Source: B33-G16 sp046498285
Lineage (GTDB): Bacteria; Desulfobacterota; DSM-4660; Desulfatiglandales; B25-G16
DNA: 17,843 nucleotides
Direction of reading: 5' to 3'
Assembly (NCBI GenBank): GCA_046498285.1
Contig: JAWOBA010000038.1
Span: 1-17,843, forward strand
Each line of letters opens with the position of its first letter. Position 1 is the stretch's first letter. Below, one piece after another: positions 7,951-16,586 of this stretch. The notes under the pieces were generated by a model. The model saw only the letters and a list, made by a program, of their open reading frames with translations, was not told the DNA's origin and did no database searches. Position numbers and translations under genes: made by a program.

Positions 7951-8359
7951 ACAGCAAAGAAAAGAAGATATTAGTCTTGGTGTGAGTATTGCTCCTTTAA
8001 TTGATATTATATTTTTGCTTCTTATTTTTTTTATGTTGACTTCACATTTTGACATTAAATCAGATATTGATGTTCAATTGCCTGATAGTTCTGAAAGAAG
8101 ATCCTTTCAGCCAGGAAATACCTTGACTGTAACTATAGATGAAAAAGGAAATTGTTATCTGGAAAAGAAAAAACTAACATTAAAGAACCTTTATCTTAAA
8201 CTTCAAGAACACGCTAATAAAAAAAAAGTTAGTCTTGTCTTGAATGCCGATAGAGATGCCAAACATAGGTATGTTGTCAGAATAATGGATTTAGCCAGGA
8301 AGGCTGGAATAAACTCTATTGCAATAGCTGTTAAATGGAAAGAAGAGAGGGTTTTGTAA
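7940..8359 (+). CDS. exbD: ExbD/TolR family biopolymer transport protein
   Basis: A 139-residue partner of ExbB. It has a short cytoplasmic N-terminus, one transmembrane helix (about 17-36) and a periplasmic domain. The helix carries D22 in APLIDIIFLLLIFFML, the conserved aspartate of the proton path. The periplasmic domain has the family pattern of a DSSERR linker, TVTIDEKG and VSLVLNADRDAKH. The ATG at 7940 is chosen because translation from it begins right before the conserved region. GGAGGG lies 11 bases upstream, and the frame further upstream is antisense-like filler within exbB. It overlaps the exbB stop by 11 bases, so translation is probably coupled. Confidence 0.92.
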   Translation: MRFRQQRKEDISLGVSIAPLIDIIFLLLIFFMLTSHFDIKSDIDVQLPDSSERRSFQPGNTLTVTIDEKGNCYLEKKKLTLKNLYLKLQEHANKKKVSLVLNADRDAKHRYVVRIMDLARKAGINSIAIAVKWKEERVL

Positions 8360-8697
8360 ATTTGGCCTTTTGTAAAAAAAATCTTATTATTTATATTTTT
8401 GTTTTTTCTTTTCTCGCTATCGTTTTGTTATTCTGGCTCACTTTCGGGAGGCATGGGTTAATAAACCTCTATCAAATGCAGAAAGAAAAAGAGAGGTGTT
8501 TAGCTATTTTAAACACTATGAGGGAGGAAAATAGATTGCTTGCCCTCGAAATCAGTCGGCTTAAGCAAGACGATCAATATTTCGAGTCAGTAGCTCGAAA
8601 GCAATTGGGACTGGTAAAAGACAATGAAATTGTATACCGTTTTAGAAAAGGATTTAAAGGTGCTAAAAAAGGAGAAAATGAAGAAAAATTGAGGTAA
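8335..8697 (+). CDS. FtsB/DivIC-family septum formation initiator
   Basis: A 120-residue bitopic membrane protein. A basic N-terminus precedes a transmembrane helix (about 17-36). A coiled coil follows (about 45-78, with leucines at heptad-like spacing in EENRLLALEISRLK), then the typical DDQYFESVARKQLGLVKDNE block and EIVYRF. That last block is the hallmark of FtsB/DivIC proteins, which join FtsL and FtsQ in the divisome. The ATG at 8335 overlaps the end of exbD; a TTG at 8362 is a possible alternative start. The lysine-rich tail (104-120) is longer than usual. Its place in an exbBD operon ties it to envelope functions. Confidence 0.85.
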   Translation: MERREGFVNLAFCKKNLIIYIFVFSFLAIVLLFWLTFGRHGLINLYQMQKEKERCLAILNTMREENRLLALEISRLKQDDQYFESVARKQLGLVKDNEIVYRFRKGFKGAKKGENEEKLR

Positions 8698-8717
8698 ATA
8701 GAAAAAAGGGGTTAAAA

Positions 8718-9407
8718 ATGAATACATCAAATGGAGTATACGATGAAATAGTAGATAAAATAGGCACATCCCAGGCACAGCTTATCCTCCTTGAAAACTT
8801 AAAAAAGGGAGGAGAACCAGAGAAAATGATAAAGGCTTGCCTTAAGGCATTAGAATTTTTCCCCGATGATACTAGCATAAGAAAGATTTTAGCAGAAACC
8901 TATTTTGAACAGGGATCCTTTCAACTTGCAGAGATAGAATTAGAAAAGTTATCCAAACAAATAGATGACATAGCTTCAATTTATAAACTAAAAGCTGAAC
9001 TTTATAGAAAAGATGATAGAGTTGAAGATGCAACACATTCTTTAAAGATCTATTTGGCACACCATAGTAATGATCAGGATGCTGCCCAACTTTTATCTGA
9101 ATTATCTATTTTTTTTGAAAAAGATGCCTCAATTCTTCCAACCTCAACATTGGCAGAGATTTATTATAAACAGGGAGAGGTGGAAGAGGCTATAAAAATA
9201 TATAAGCAAGTAGTTAAAGATTCTCCAGATAATGAAAAATATAAAAACAGGCTTGATGAACTAATGGCAATAATGGAAACTGAAGAGCCTGAAAAATCTC
9301 ATGAGCAGATACTAAAAGAAAAAAAATTACGACTCATAGGAATTTTAGAACGATGGTTAACAAATATCAAGCAAAGAAGAGTTGTGAATTTTTCACACCA
9401 GGGTTAA
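8718..9407 (+). CDS. Tetratricopeptide repeat protein
   Basis: A 229-residue protein with about four TPR-like helix pairs: residues about 31-53, 54-86 (LAETYFEQGSFQLAEIELEK), 87-119 and 139-171 (LAEIYYKQGEVEEAIKIYKQ). The C-terminus (195-221) is a basic helix ending ERWLTNIKQRR. No signal peptide or membrane helix is visible, so it is probably cytoplasmic and makes protein contacts. Such proteins accompany envelope or EF-P genes in several Desulfobacterota, as far as I recall. The ATG at 8718 follows AAAAAAGGGG, and the gene starts 20 bases after the ftsB-like stop, so it is probably in the same operon. No enzymatic function can be assigned. Confidence 0.85.
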   Translation: MNTSNGVYDEIVDKIGTSQAQLILLENLKKGGEPEKMIKACLKALEFFPDDTSIRKILAETYFEQGSFQLAEIELEKLSKQIDDIASIYKLKAELYRKDDRVEDATHSLKIYLAHHSNDQDAAQLLSELSIFFEKDASILPTSTLAEIYYKQGEVEEAIKIYKQVVKDSPDNEKYKNRLDELMAIMETEEPEKSHEQILKEKKLRLIGILERWLTNIKQRRVVNFSHQG

Positions 9408-9735
9408 ACCTATTTTATTAATGATACTGTAATTTGTGTTTAACTAGATGATGTTCTCGTAAATAATCAAAATTGGGATGGCAAAGTAAAAAACTTCAAA
9501 TGTAAGCCTTGCATTGAGGAATGAGGCGTATTTAGCGGTATGCTGAAATGATTCTCCCTGTTAAATCGGCTCCCCTGTCTCGAAAGCGAGAATTTAACAG
9601 GGAGAGAATGAAGCATAACGCAGTAGCTGGTCATTTATGAAAATGTCACTAGTGAAATTATTGATTTGTTTTATTTTTACTATTCAATGAATCAAAGAAT
9701 GAACTTAGTAAGTAAAAAAAGGAGCACAAAAATAA
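9408..9735. other. 328-base gap with one long hairpin element
   Basis: There is no gene between the TPR protein and efp. The gap holds the extended imperfect inverted repeat described at 9535-9621, which may extend outward to about 9520-9640. AT-rich sequence on either side presumably includes the efp promoter. In some relatives aroQ lies here; no trace of it is visible. Confidence 0.5.
9535..9621. repeat. Extended hairpin / MITE-like or structured RNA element
   Basis: The left arm 9535-9566 (GCGGTATGCTG...CCTGTTAAAT) pairs with the right arm 9592-9621 (ATTTAACAGG...GCATAACGC) with a few bulges, giving a stem near 28 pairs. An inner stem TCTCG-AAAG-CGAGA (9578-9591) caps it. Weaker pairing continues outward, with AATGA at both ends. 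There is no T tract next to it and no coding frame. It may be a palindromic intergenic repeat, a MITE remnant or an RNA processing or terminator-like structure before efp. Confidence 0.6.
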
Positions 9736-10308
9736 ATGTACTCAACAGCAGATTTCAAAACTGGACTAAAGATAGAATTGGATAAAAAACCATTTGTTAT
9801 CACAGAATTTTTGCATGTAAAACCAGGCAAGGGCGGGGCATTTGTAAGAACCAAACTAAGAAACATGATCACCGGACAGGTTTTAGACAAGACATTCAGA
9901 GCTGGAGAAAAAATTGATTCACCAAACATACAAGAAAAGGAAATTCAATATCTTTACCAGGATAAAGATGAGTTCTGTTTTATGGATAATGAAACCTTTG
10001 AACACATTTTTTTATCAAGTGAACAGTTAAAAGAAAACAAATTTTTTCTCAAAGAAAACACCAATGTTAAAATACTCATGTATAATAATAAAATAATGGA
10101 TGTTGAGCTCCCAACTTTTATTGATTTAAAAATTTCTCAAACTGAGCCAGGAATTAAGGGAAATACAGTAACTGGAGCTACTAAACCTGCAACCCTTCAG
10201 TCAGGAGGGATTATCCAAGTACCACTTTTTGTCAATACCGGAGACACAGTTAGAATCGACACACGATCAAAAGAATATATTGAAAGAGTAAAACAGGGAA
10301 TCAATTGA
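9736..10308 (+). CDS. efp: Translation elongation factor P
   Basis: Full-length EF-P of 190 residues. It binds the ribosome between the P and E sites and relieves stalling at proline runs. Seen: the N-terminal KOW-like domain with HVKPGKGGAFVRTKLRN, including the loop lysine K32 that is post-translationally modified in many bacteria. The OB domain follows (about 66-128), then the C-terminal OB domain with the SGGIIQVPLFVNTGDTVRID signature and TRSKEYIERV at the end. The loop keeps the lysine, so a lysine modification of the EpmA/EpmB or other type is expected; no modification gene is in the window. The ATG at 9736 has AAAGGAGC about 11 bases away. The stop overlaps the TTG of the next gene. 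Confidence 0.97.
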   Translation: MYSTADFKTGLKIELDKKPFVITEFLHVKPGKGGAFVRTKLRNMITGQVLDKTFRAGEKIDSPNIQEKEIQYLYQDKDEFCFMDNETFEHIFLSSEQLKENKFFLKENTNVKILMYNNKIMDVELPTFIDLKISQTEPGIKGNTVTGATKPATLQSGGIIQVPLFVNTGDTVRIDTRSKEYIERVKQGIN

Positions 10309-11363
10309 AAAAAAGCTTTGCTTACAATTTTATGCCTACAGGGGTGGGTAGCGTACCTTTTTTAGATGTAGACACAACCTGCCACGATATCCTCACACTA
10401 TTTCCGGATATACCTTTCTGGCCTCAGTTTGTTAAACGGAGTCCTTTTGAAGATATGTCCATACAGGCAAGTCAGGGGCTGCCATTAATTAAAATGAATC
10501 CTGATAAAAATTCCCTGTATATCAATTTTTCAGATTCAATGGATAATGAATTCACCTCTTTTTATGAACATTTTCTGGTCGAAGATATAGATTATTTTGC
10601 CGTTAGTCCTGAATATGCAGCTGGTTTATATAAGCTGTTAGAATTTATTGATAAAACTCCCCAGAGGTATGGGCCCTTTATCAAGGGTCAGATAGTAGGC
10701 CCCATAACTTTTGCAGGAAGCTTGATAGATGTAAAAGGAAAATCAGCTCTTTACAATAATGAAATTATGGACACGATAGTAAAGGGCTTAGCCATCAAGG
10801 CCCTATGGATTGCTAATAAGATGTCTTTATCAGATAAAAAGGTAATAATCTTTATAGATGAGCCATATCTTTCTGGTTTTGGTTCAGCCTTTACGCCTAT
10901 CCAGAGAGAAGAGGTTATTAGACTTTTAAGAGAAGTTATAAATTACCTAAAATCGCGAACTAATGTATTAATCGGAATCCACTGCTGCGGAAATACAGAT
11001 TGGTCAATGATAATTGAAACAGGTATTGATATAGTAAACTTTGATGCATTTGATTATATGGATTATTTTTTGCTTTACAGAAGGGAAATTCTCAAATTTG
11101 TTGAAAATAATGGTACAATTGCATGGGGAATAGTGCCTACGATATCTTTTACTGGTAGGGAAACCATTGGTAGTTTGAAAATACAGCTCGAAAAAGGCCT
11201 CAATCAATTTTATGAGTGGGGTATTGATAAGAAAATTGTGGCTGAAAGGTCAATTCTTACACCAGCCTGCGGTGTGGGAACTGTAGATCCAGATAAGGCA
11301 AAAAGGATATTGGAATTGCTATCAGGTCTCTCAAGGACAATGTCTGAGTCAAAAAATAACTGA
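10305..11363 (+). CDS. Methionine synthase (MetE C-domain) / UROD-superfamily protein
   Basis: A 352-residue TIM-barrel protein resembling the C-terminal half of cobalamin-independent methionine synthase and the uroporphyrinogen decarboxylase superfamily. Visible features: an N-terminal TGVGSVP (12-18), GQIVGPITFAG (128-138), IIFIDEP (181-187), IHCCGNTDWS (225-234) and ILTPACGVG (317-325). H226, C228 and C322 line up with three MetE zinc ligands. The usual glutamate ligand is not obvious; FDAFDY (246-251) occupies its region. Short MetE 'core' proteins of this size exist in archaea and some anaerobes. The TTG start at 10305 overlaps the efp stop by four bases with AGGGA just upstream, so the two are probably coupled. 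The substrate is undefined: methyl transfer to homocysteine or another thiol is the best guess. Confidence 0.75.
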   Translation: MKKSFAYNFMPTGVGSVPFLDVDTTCHDILTLFPDIPFWPQFVKRSPFEDMSIQASQGLPLIKMNPDKNSLYINFSDSMDNEFTSFYEHFLVEDIDYFAVSPEYAAGLYKLLEFIDKTPQRYGPFIKGQIVGPITFAGSLIDVKGKSALYNNEIMDTIVKGLAIKALWIANKMSLSDKKVIIFIDEPYLSGFGSAFTPIQREEVIRLLREVINYLKSRTNVLIGIHCCGNTDWSMIIETGIDIVNFDAFDYMDYFLLYRREILKFVENNGTIAWGIVPTISFTGRETIGSLKIQLEKGLNQFYEWGIDKKIVAERSILTPACGVGTVDPDKAKRILELLSGLSRTMSESKNN

Positions 11364-11392
11364 AACCAAGAAACACATACCCTTAACTAGTT

Positions 11393-12229
11393 TTAAAGTG
11401 CTGGCAAGGAATTCTCCTTAGCTGTTTCTATCTCCAAATCTACATTTTTTTCGTTGATGAAGTCTTGACAACGAATCATCAATTTAACCATATCACTGTC
11501 TTTTCTCTCTGGTGCATGGTGAAAAAGGACAAGCTTTTTTACATTAGCCTCAAGGGCAAGCTCAATGGCTGATTGATAATCTGAATGACCCCAACCCCTA
11601 TGCTGTTTGCTGTATTTGATTGGGTGTGAAGTGGCTATCATGGATGAGAACATCAGCTCCTCTGCAAAAGGTAATCTACTCGCTGAATGATTTTTCAGCA
11701 AGATTAAGCTCATTGTCAGTTCAAAAGATAAGGGTTTTTGTCTTCCTGAAACCGAAACCCTAAGCCGCCTTGGGGGTGAATCAAGGGAATAGTATCTATT
11801 TCAGTGCCGTCGGTTTCAAGGAATCCATGCCTTAATTTATAAATAAATTGTATATTCGCACTAAGTTCCTCAAACTTGATAGGCCAAAAACCATCCCCCA
11901 TTTTATTGTCAAAACTGAATCTAAGGCCTTTCATGGATAAATTATAACCATCAACCGGAATCCTGGTTGATGCCTGATATATTGGTAAAAAAAAGAAAAC
12001 CGGAAACATGATCCCAGTGGATATGGATAATCAGTAAATATATATCTAGACTTTGTTTGTGGGATTGCAGTTCATTGCCGAGAGCTCGTATTTCTGTACC
12101 AGAATCTATTATTATCTTTTTCCCACTCATAAGATTCATCTCCAGGCACGTTGTATTTCCTTCATAGATAATGGTATCTTTTCCTGGAACTGGTATCGAT
12201 CCTCTGGTACCCCAAAATTTGACTTTCAT
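11393..12229 (-). pseudogene. Metallo-beta-lactamase-fold hydrolase, multiply frameshifted
   Basis: Read across frames this is one MBL-fold protein of about 275 residues. It starts MKVKFWGTRGSIPVPGKDT at ATG 12229, reaches HIHWDH and breaks at a run of eight A/T bases (11987-11994). It continues YQASTRIPVDGYNL to FRFQEDKNPY, then shifts near 11720 to TDNELNLAEKSFSE and hits an in-frame TAG. After that stop the same frame reads GADVLIHDSHFTP. It changes frame again near 11620 to SKQHRGWGHSDYQSAIELAL and ends in VKKLVLFHHAPERKD. The ordered motifs (HxHxDH, TDNE, IHDSHFTP, GWGHS, FHHAP) are those of a known MBL-fold hydrolase family. With three frame changes and a stop, no active enzyme is expected unless the sequence carries errors. 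Confidence 0.8.
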
Positions 12230-12300
12230 TTATTTGTCCCGGGAAAACAAAAATTACCATGTAAAAATTTCATTTGAGATTGAGATCTTTTTATTGTAAG

Positions 12301-12313
12301 TCGTTTAAAACGA
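12301..12313. promoter_or_regulatory. Small palindrome in the divergent region before the radical SAM gene
   Basis: TCGTTT and AAACGA flank a single A, giving a perfect 13-base palindrome. It lies in the 128-base region between the minus-strand MBL pseudogene and the plus-strand radical SAM gene. The position suits an operator, but the site is short and A/T-rich and no clear promoter elements surround it. Confidence 0.25.
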
Positions 12314-12357
12314 AAAAAAATATATTTTTCCATTAAGAAATCACTTTAATTCTGTCA

Positions 12358-13374
12358 ATGCGAAAAATGGAGCACAAAATAAGCCTCATTAAAAATGCAA
12401 TCGATGGGCTTTCCGATAACAGATTTGATTGTCATCTTTGCCCGAGAATGTGCCATGTTAATAGGGATCAGGGAGAGATTGGTTTCTGTGGAATTGATAA
12501 TCATATTTTTGTGCCCAGCTATTGTCTCCATTTCGGAGAAGAGCCATTCCTTAGCGGCTATTATGATTACCAAAAAAATCTAAAAACAGGCTCTTCGCTT
12601 TCTGGATCAGGGGCGGTATTTTTTGCGGGTTGTAATCTGAAATGCATTTACTGTCAAAATTACCAAATTAGCTGGCAGATTGCTGGAACTTCCGTTTCAC
12701 CTGAGATGTTAGCTTCTATTTTTTTACTTTTACAGGACAAAAAGGCTTTAAATATAAATTTAGTTACCCCTACACATGTTATTTTGCCTATTCTTGAGGC
12801 ATTAGAGAGAGCTTTTAGCCTCGGACTTACTATCCCTATTGTTTACAATACGAGTGCATATGATTCATATGAAACGCTTTTACATCTTGATGGAATTATT
12901 GATATTTATTTGCCTGATTTTAAATATTTCAGGAACGATTCAGCACGTAGATTTTCTAATGCCCCGGATTATCCAGATAAGGCTATCAGGGCAATAAAAG
13001 AGATGTACAGACAGGTAGGAAACCTACAAATTGACAATGAGGGAAATGCAAAGAGAGGACTAATCATAAGACACTTGATTTTACCCGGTTATATGGAAGA
13101 GTCATGCAAAATATTGGAATGGATTGCAACTAACCTTTCTACCAAAGTTTATATAAGTCTGATGAGTCAATTTTATCCATGCAATAATGTTCCAGACAAA
13201 ATAAATAGAGAAATATCAAAAGATGAATATGAGGGTGTTCTAGCCAAGGCAGAGGCATTAGGCTTTGAAAATGCTTTTATACAAGAATACCCATTTGCTT
13301 TCAAACAACATTTAGTGCCTGATTTTAGCAAAGACAATCCATTTGTTTGGAAGGAGGAGTCATTGATACCATAA
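12358..13374 (+). CDS. PflX-like radical SAM protein (pyruvate formate-lyase activase homologue)
   Basis: A 338-residue radical SAM enzyme of the COG1313/PflX group. The SAM-binding [4Fe-4S] motif CNLKCIYCQ lies at 92-100 (C92, C96, C99), preceded by AVFFAGCN. An N-terminal cysteine set, C25-x2-C28, C32 and C44 (CHLCPRMC...GFCG), probably binds a second metal centre and is typical of the PflX group. The C-terminal half keeps the barrel features DIYLPDFKY and IIRHLILPGY. PflX proteins resemble glycyl-radical-enzyme activases, but their substrates are mostly unknown. No glycyl radical enzyme is in the window. The ATG at 12358 (or 12367) lacks a clear Shine-Dalgarno, so the start is uncertain by a few codons. 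An anaerobic or iron-sulfur-rich metabolism is implied. Confidence 0.88.
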   Translation: MRKMEHKISLIKNAIDGLSDNRFDCHLCPRMCHVNRDQGEIGFCGIDNHIFVPSYCLHFGEEPFLSGYYDYQKNLKTGSSLSGSGAVFFAGCNLKCIYCQNYQISWQIAGTSVSPEMLASIFLLLQDKKALNINLVTPTHVILPILEALERAFSLGLTIPIVYNTSAYDSYETLLHLDGIIDIYLPDFKYFRNDSARRFSNAPDYPDKAIRAIKEMYRQVGNLQIDNEGNAKRGLIIRHLILPGYMEESCKILEWIATNLSTKVYISLMSQFYPCNNVPDKINREISKDEYEGVLAKAEALGFENAFIQEYPFAFKQHLVPDFSKDNPFVWKEESLIP

Positions 13375-13556
13375 CCTTCCTGATGGGGTATGGAGGGGCG
13401 ATGTTAAACTAGTTTGGCACTTTGACTGAAGAATTCTTATACTCGCTATAGAAAAAAATCAGAAGATATGTCAAAAGTAAGCAGAATTACTACAAGAGAG
13501 TAGACAAGATGTGGTATAAAAATAATCTTGTTGTAATATAATAACCGCGACTATTC

Positions 13557-13587
13557 AGGTTTATACGGTTTAAGGTTTACGGTTTGA
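13557..13587. repeat. Two tandem copies of a GGTTTA-type repeat
   Basis: AGGTTTATACGGTTTA (13557-13572) is followed directly by AGGTTTACGGTTTGA (13573-13587), differing by a two-base indel and the last bases. The element looks like short intergenic repeat DNA, with no coding or pairing role that I can see. Confidence 0.5.
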
Positions 13588-13594
13588 AGGGATT

Positions 13595-13616
13595 AGGGTG
13601 ACATAGAATTCACCCT
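13595..13616. terminator. Perfect inverted repeat, possible stem-loop
   Basis: AGGGTGA (13595-13601) and TCACCCT (13610-13616) form a seven-pair stem around an eight-base loop, 221 bases after the radical SAM gene. CACTTTTT follows two bases later on the plus strand, so a weak intrinsic terminator is possible. The distance from the gene makes this uncertain. Confidence 0.3.
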
Positions 13617-13731
13617 GCCACTTTTTCTGAGCGAGAGCGATGGTGGGCAGGCCTGGACTATGAACCTCCGACTGCTGAACCTGAGTAACTAAGAATAAAC
13701 AATATTACTTGTTAAGAAAGGACCAAGAAAA

Positions 13732-14697
13732 ATGACCACTAATATAGGGCATGAATTAAAAGAGGTCGATAGCGTTGAAGTAACTACCCTTATGGATAAC
13801 TATGTTGATGTTCTTTTGAGAAATTCTCCTGGGGTTACACGACCGCCGCTTGCAATAGGTGGAACTATACCCACTGATGCTCTCTTGGCAGAGCATGGTC
13901 TCTCTCTCATGATTACCGTAAAAAGGGATGAGGAGTCTCATTGCATTCTTTTTGATTGTGGATATACAAAAATAGGTGTTCCGCATAATATGCAGATATT
14001 AGAAGTGGATTCCAAAAAAATAGAGACTATTGTCCTCAGCCATGGTCACATGGATCATACTGGTGCGCTTTACCCCATTGCAAAAAGTCTAGGTAAATCT
14101 ATTCCTTTGGTACTTCATCCTGATGCCTTTATTTCTCCCCGTTTTTTTGGTCTCGATGATGGAAGAAGACTCTTGTTCCCTCAAACCCTCATAAGAGAAG
14201 ACATAGAAAAAAATACTGACCTTCAATTAGTTGTAGAAAAATCCTCATCTTTAGTCACAGATAGTATGATATTGGTGACGGGAGAGATTGAAAGGGTAAC
14301 AGAGTTCGAAAAGGGATTGCCGAATGCCTCTATGGAAAGAAATGGAAAGGTTGAGCCAGATATAATACGTGATGACCAGGCCCTTGTAATAAAGGTTAAA
14401 GAGAAGGGTTTAGTGATAATATCTGGATGTGGTCATGCTGGTATTATCAATACTGTTCTTTATGCCAAAAAGTTAGCAGGTATTGATAGAATTCACGCTG
14501 TTATGGGTGGTTTTCATTTGTCAGGACCTATTTTTGAGCCAATAATAGAAAAGACAATTATTGAGTTTAAGAAAATTAAACCTGAAATTCTCGTCCCGAT
14601 GCATTGTACAGGGTGGAAGGCCATTAATAAATTTTCAGAAGAGTTCTCCTCATCTTTTGTACTTAACAGTGTAGGAACGAGGTTCAACTTTGCATAG
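13732..14697 (+). CDS. COG1237-type metallo-beta-lactamase-fold hydrolase, copy A
   Basis: A 321-residue MBL-fold protein. The metal motif HGHMDH (104-109) is followed by further histidines in SGCGHAGIINT (H235), MGGFHLSGP (H262) and VPMHCTGWKA (H291). This is the extended layout of COG1237, whose members include proteins annotated as 7,8-dihydropterin-6-methyl-4-(beta-D-ribofuranosyl)-aminobenzene-5'-phosphate synthase, though most are uncharacterised. The start at ATG 13732 has AAAGGA nine bases upstream. It closely resembles the 319-residue copy at 16587-17546 along its whole length (shared IGVPHN, HPDAFIS, FEKG, GCGH, MGGFHLSGP), so they are paralogues. The DUF1232-like/J-domain gene follows after 12 bases, probably in the same operon. 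The product is soluble, probably cytoplasmic, with a two-metal active site; the substrate is unknown. Confidence 0.9.
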   Translation: MTTNIGHELKEVDSVEVTTLMDNYVDVLLRNSPGVTRPPLAIGGTIPTDALLAEHGLSLMITVKRDEESHCILFDCGYTKIGVPHNMQILEVDSKKIETIVLSHGHMDHTGALYPIAKSLGKSIPLVLHPDAFISPRFFGLDDGRRLLFPQTLIREDIEKNTDLQLVVEKSSSLVTDSMILVTGEIERVTEFEKGLPNASMERNGKVEPDIIRDDQALVIKVKEKGLVIISGCGHAGIINTVLYAKKLAGIDRIHAVMGGFHLSGPIFEPIIEKTIIEFKKIKPEILVPMHCTGWKAINKFSEEFSSSFVLNSVGTRFNFA

Positions 14698-14709
14698 AAA
14701 TAGTCTGCT

Positions 14710-15159
14710 GTGAGAATTTTAATCTATTTGATTCCAATTTTATATGCAATTTGTCCTTATGATCTTTTGCCTGATTTTTTTGTAGGTCTTGGATGGATTG
14801 ATGATTTGATAATTTTGGGAGGCCTTTATTGGTATCACTTTTATTATCGGCCGGCAAAGGCTAAGTCAAGATACGAGCGTGCCTATCGCCAGGAAGGGCA
14901 GGGGAGGCAAAGTGAGACTTACCATGAAAACCAAAAGGATGCCAAAAGAGATGAAACTTTTTCAAGCCACGATCCCTATGATATCTTAGGAGTTAATAGA
15001 TATGCCTCAGAGGAAGAAATTAAAAATGCTTACAGAAAATTGGCTAACAAATATCATCCTGATAAGGTTGATCATTTGGGAGAGGAGTTCAAGGAATTAG
15101 CAGAAAAAAAATTTAAGGATATACAAGCTGCATATCAGAAATTAACGGCAAAAAAGTAG
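14710..15159 (+). CDS. DUF1232-like membrane segment fused to a DnaJ J-domain
   Basis: A 149-residue protein. Residues 1-45 are hydrophobic and read PYDLLPDFFVGLGWIDDLIIL, the pattern of DUF1232 (YkvA-like) proteins, likely one or two membrane segments. A charged linker runs about 48-86. A J-domain follows (88-147) with DPYDILGV, YRKLANKYHPDK, including the HPD tripeptide (116-118) needed to stimulate DnaK ATPase, and FKDIQAAYQKL. This predicts a membrane-anchored co-chaperone that recruits DnaK to the inner membrane. The start is GTG at 14710 with no clear Shine-Dalgarno, 12 bases after the MBL gene, so translational coupling is likely. DUF1232 plus J-domain fusions are known in proteobacteria, but clients are not. 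Confidence 0.85.
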   Translation: MRILIYLIPILYAICPYDLLPDFFVGLGWIDDLIILGGLYWYHFYYRPAKAKSRYERAYRQEGQGRQSETYHENQKDAKRDETFSSHDPYDILGVNRYASEEEIKNAYRKLANKYHPDKVDHLGEEFKELAEKKFKDIQAAYQKLTAKK

Positions 15160-15364
15160 AACAAGGAAATTCAACATAGTGATCAAGCTAGAGAACGATA
15201 TTTCGAGAAAAATCTGCCTCTTCGCCGCGTATTCCGACTTATGGAGAGACTGAAAAAATAAAAAGGAATGAAAAGCAAAATTCATACTCAGCTGCTCTAA
15301 GTCCCGCGTGGATGCCTTTGTTATTCAATTTAAAAAAAGGACTTATTGAAAAAGGAGAACGATC

Positions 15365-16459
15365 ATGAAATCCTATGATATCGCAGTTATTCCAGGGGAT
15401 GGTGTTGGTAAAGAGCTGGCTAGAGAAGGAATCAAAATTTTGAAAGCCGTATCTGAAAAATACTTATTTAAGGTACGAATAGAGGATTTTGATTGGGGAT
15501 GCGATTACTATCTAAAACATGGCAAGATGATGCCCGATAACATGCTCGACGTTTTAAAAGATTTTGATGCTATCTTATTGGGCTGTATTGGGGATGCCAA
15601 TAAGGTACCTGATCACATTTCTCTAATGCTTCTACTCACAATTCGAAAGGGATTTGACCAATATGTTAACCTGCGGCCTATAAAACTCTATCCTGGTGTT
15701 GATACTCCTATTAGAACCGCGACCCCTAAAAATATTGACATGGTAGTTGTGAGAGAAAACACCGAGGGAGAGTATTCCGGGATGGGCGGTTTTTTCAAGC
15801 TCGGATCACCTGATGCCTTTGCCTTACAGACTGGTATTTTCACTCAGAAAGGGTGTGAAAGGATTATAAGATACGCTTTTGAGCTTGCTTGCGAGAGAAG
15901 TAAATTTGGAGACAAGGCCCCAGTGGGGATGGTGACTGATTGCACAAAATCCAATGCTCTCAACTACTCTATGGTATTTTGGGATTCTATATATGACAGG
16001 GTAGCAAAAAACTATCCTGATATACAAACCGATAAGACCTTAGTGGACGCCATGACCATGTGGTTGATAAAAAAGCCTGAGTATTTCGATGTTATTGTGG
16101 CCTCTAATCTTTTTGGGGATATTATTACCGATTTAGGAGCCATGCTTCAAGGAGGAATGGGATTTGCTGCTGGTGGCAATCTTAATCCAGAAAAAAACTA
16201 TCCATCTATGTTTGAACCGATTCATGGATCAGCTCCCAAATATGAGGGAAAGGCTGTTGTAAATCCCATTGCGACTATTGAGTCAATTCGGATGATGTTA
16301 GAGCATCTGGGAGAAAAACAAGCCGCTAAAGATATACAGGAAGCCATCCAAAAAATCCTTGCCTCGGGAGAGGTGAGAACTGCTGACATGGGGGGTATGA
16401 ATAAGACTTACGAAGTTGGGGATGCAATCAGAAAAGCTGTTTTCCGGTTGAGTGCCTGA
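15365..16459 (+). CDS. Tartrate/D-malate/isopropylmalate dehydrogenase-family enzyme
   Basis: A 364-residue member of the isocitrate/isopropylmalate dehydrogenase family, which oxidatively decarboxylates beta-hydroxy acids with NAD(P). Seen: AVIPGDGVGKE (7-17), R94, R104 and R130 for substrate carboxylates, Y137 in ENTEGEYSG and K195 in DCTKSNA. D228, D252 and D256 are the Mg ligands, and EPIHGSAPKYEGK (284-296) is the coenzyme loop. The stretch WGCDYYLKHGKMMPDNML, KVPDHISL and FDQYVNLRPIKLYPGV is the pattern of tartrate/D-malate dehydrogenases more than of LeuB, so D-malate or tartrate is the best guess, with 3-isopropylmalate possible. There are no leuCD genes nearby. ATG at 15365 has a strong AAGGAG seven bases upstream. 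It may be monocistronic, as 205 non-coding bases precede it. Confidence 0.88.
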   Translation: MKSYDIAVIPGDGVGKELAREGIKILKAVSEKYLFKVRIEDFDWGCDYYLKHGKMMPDNMLDVLKDFDAILLGCIGDANKVPDHISLMLLLTIRKGFDQYVNLRPIKLYPGVDTPIRTATPKNIDMVVVRENTEGEYSGMGGFFKLGSPDAFALQTGIFTQKGCERIIRYAFELACERSKFGDKAPVGMVTDCTKSNALNYSMVFWDSIYDRVAKNYPDIQTDKTLVDAMTMWLIKKPEYFDVIVASNLFGDIITDLGAMLQGGMGFAAGGNLNPEKNYPSMFEPIHGSAPKYEGKAVVNPIATIESIRMMLEHLGEKQAAKDIQEAIQKILASGEVRTADMGGMNKTYEVGDAIRKAVFRLSA

Positions 16460-16586
16460 TGATTTTTCGAGAAAATTATCCCATTCAGGCTTTGCCTTAT
16501 CAATTACTTGATGACGCATGCAAAATGATTATATACTTTTTAAAACCGAACTCCCCATTAAATAAAGATTTCACAAGTAAGCAGCT

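Larger units (their letters stand above)
13375..13731. other. 357-base gap with short repeats and an inverted repeat
   Basis: No gene is visible. Positions 13557-13587 hold two near-copies of an AGGTTTA(TA)CGGTTT unit. 13595-13616 is a perfect seven-base inverted repeat. The stretch after it (GAGCGAGAGCGATGG, AACCTCCGACTGCTGAACCTGAG) is richer in G/C than the flanks and looks like intergenic repeat debris. A good Shine-Dalgarno for the next gene, AAAGGA, lies at 13717-13722. Confidence 0.5.
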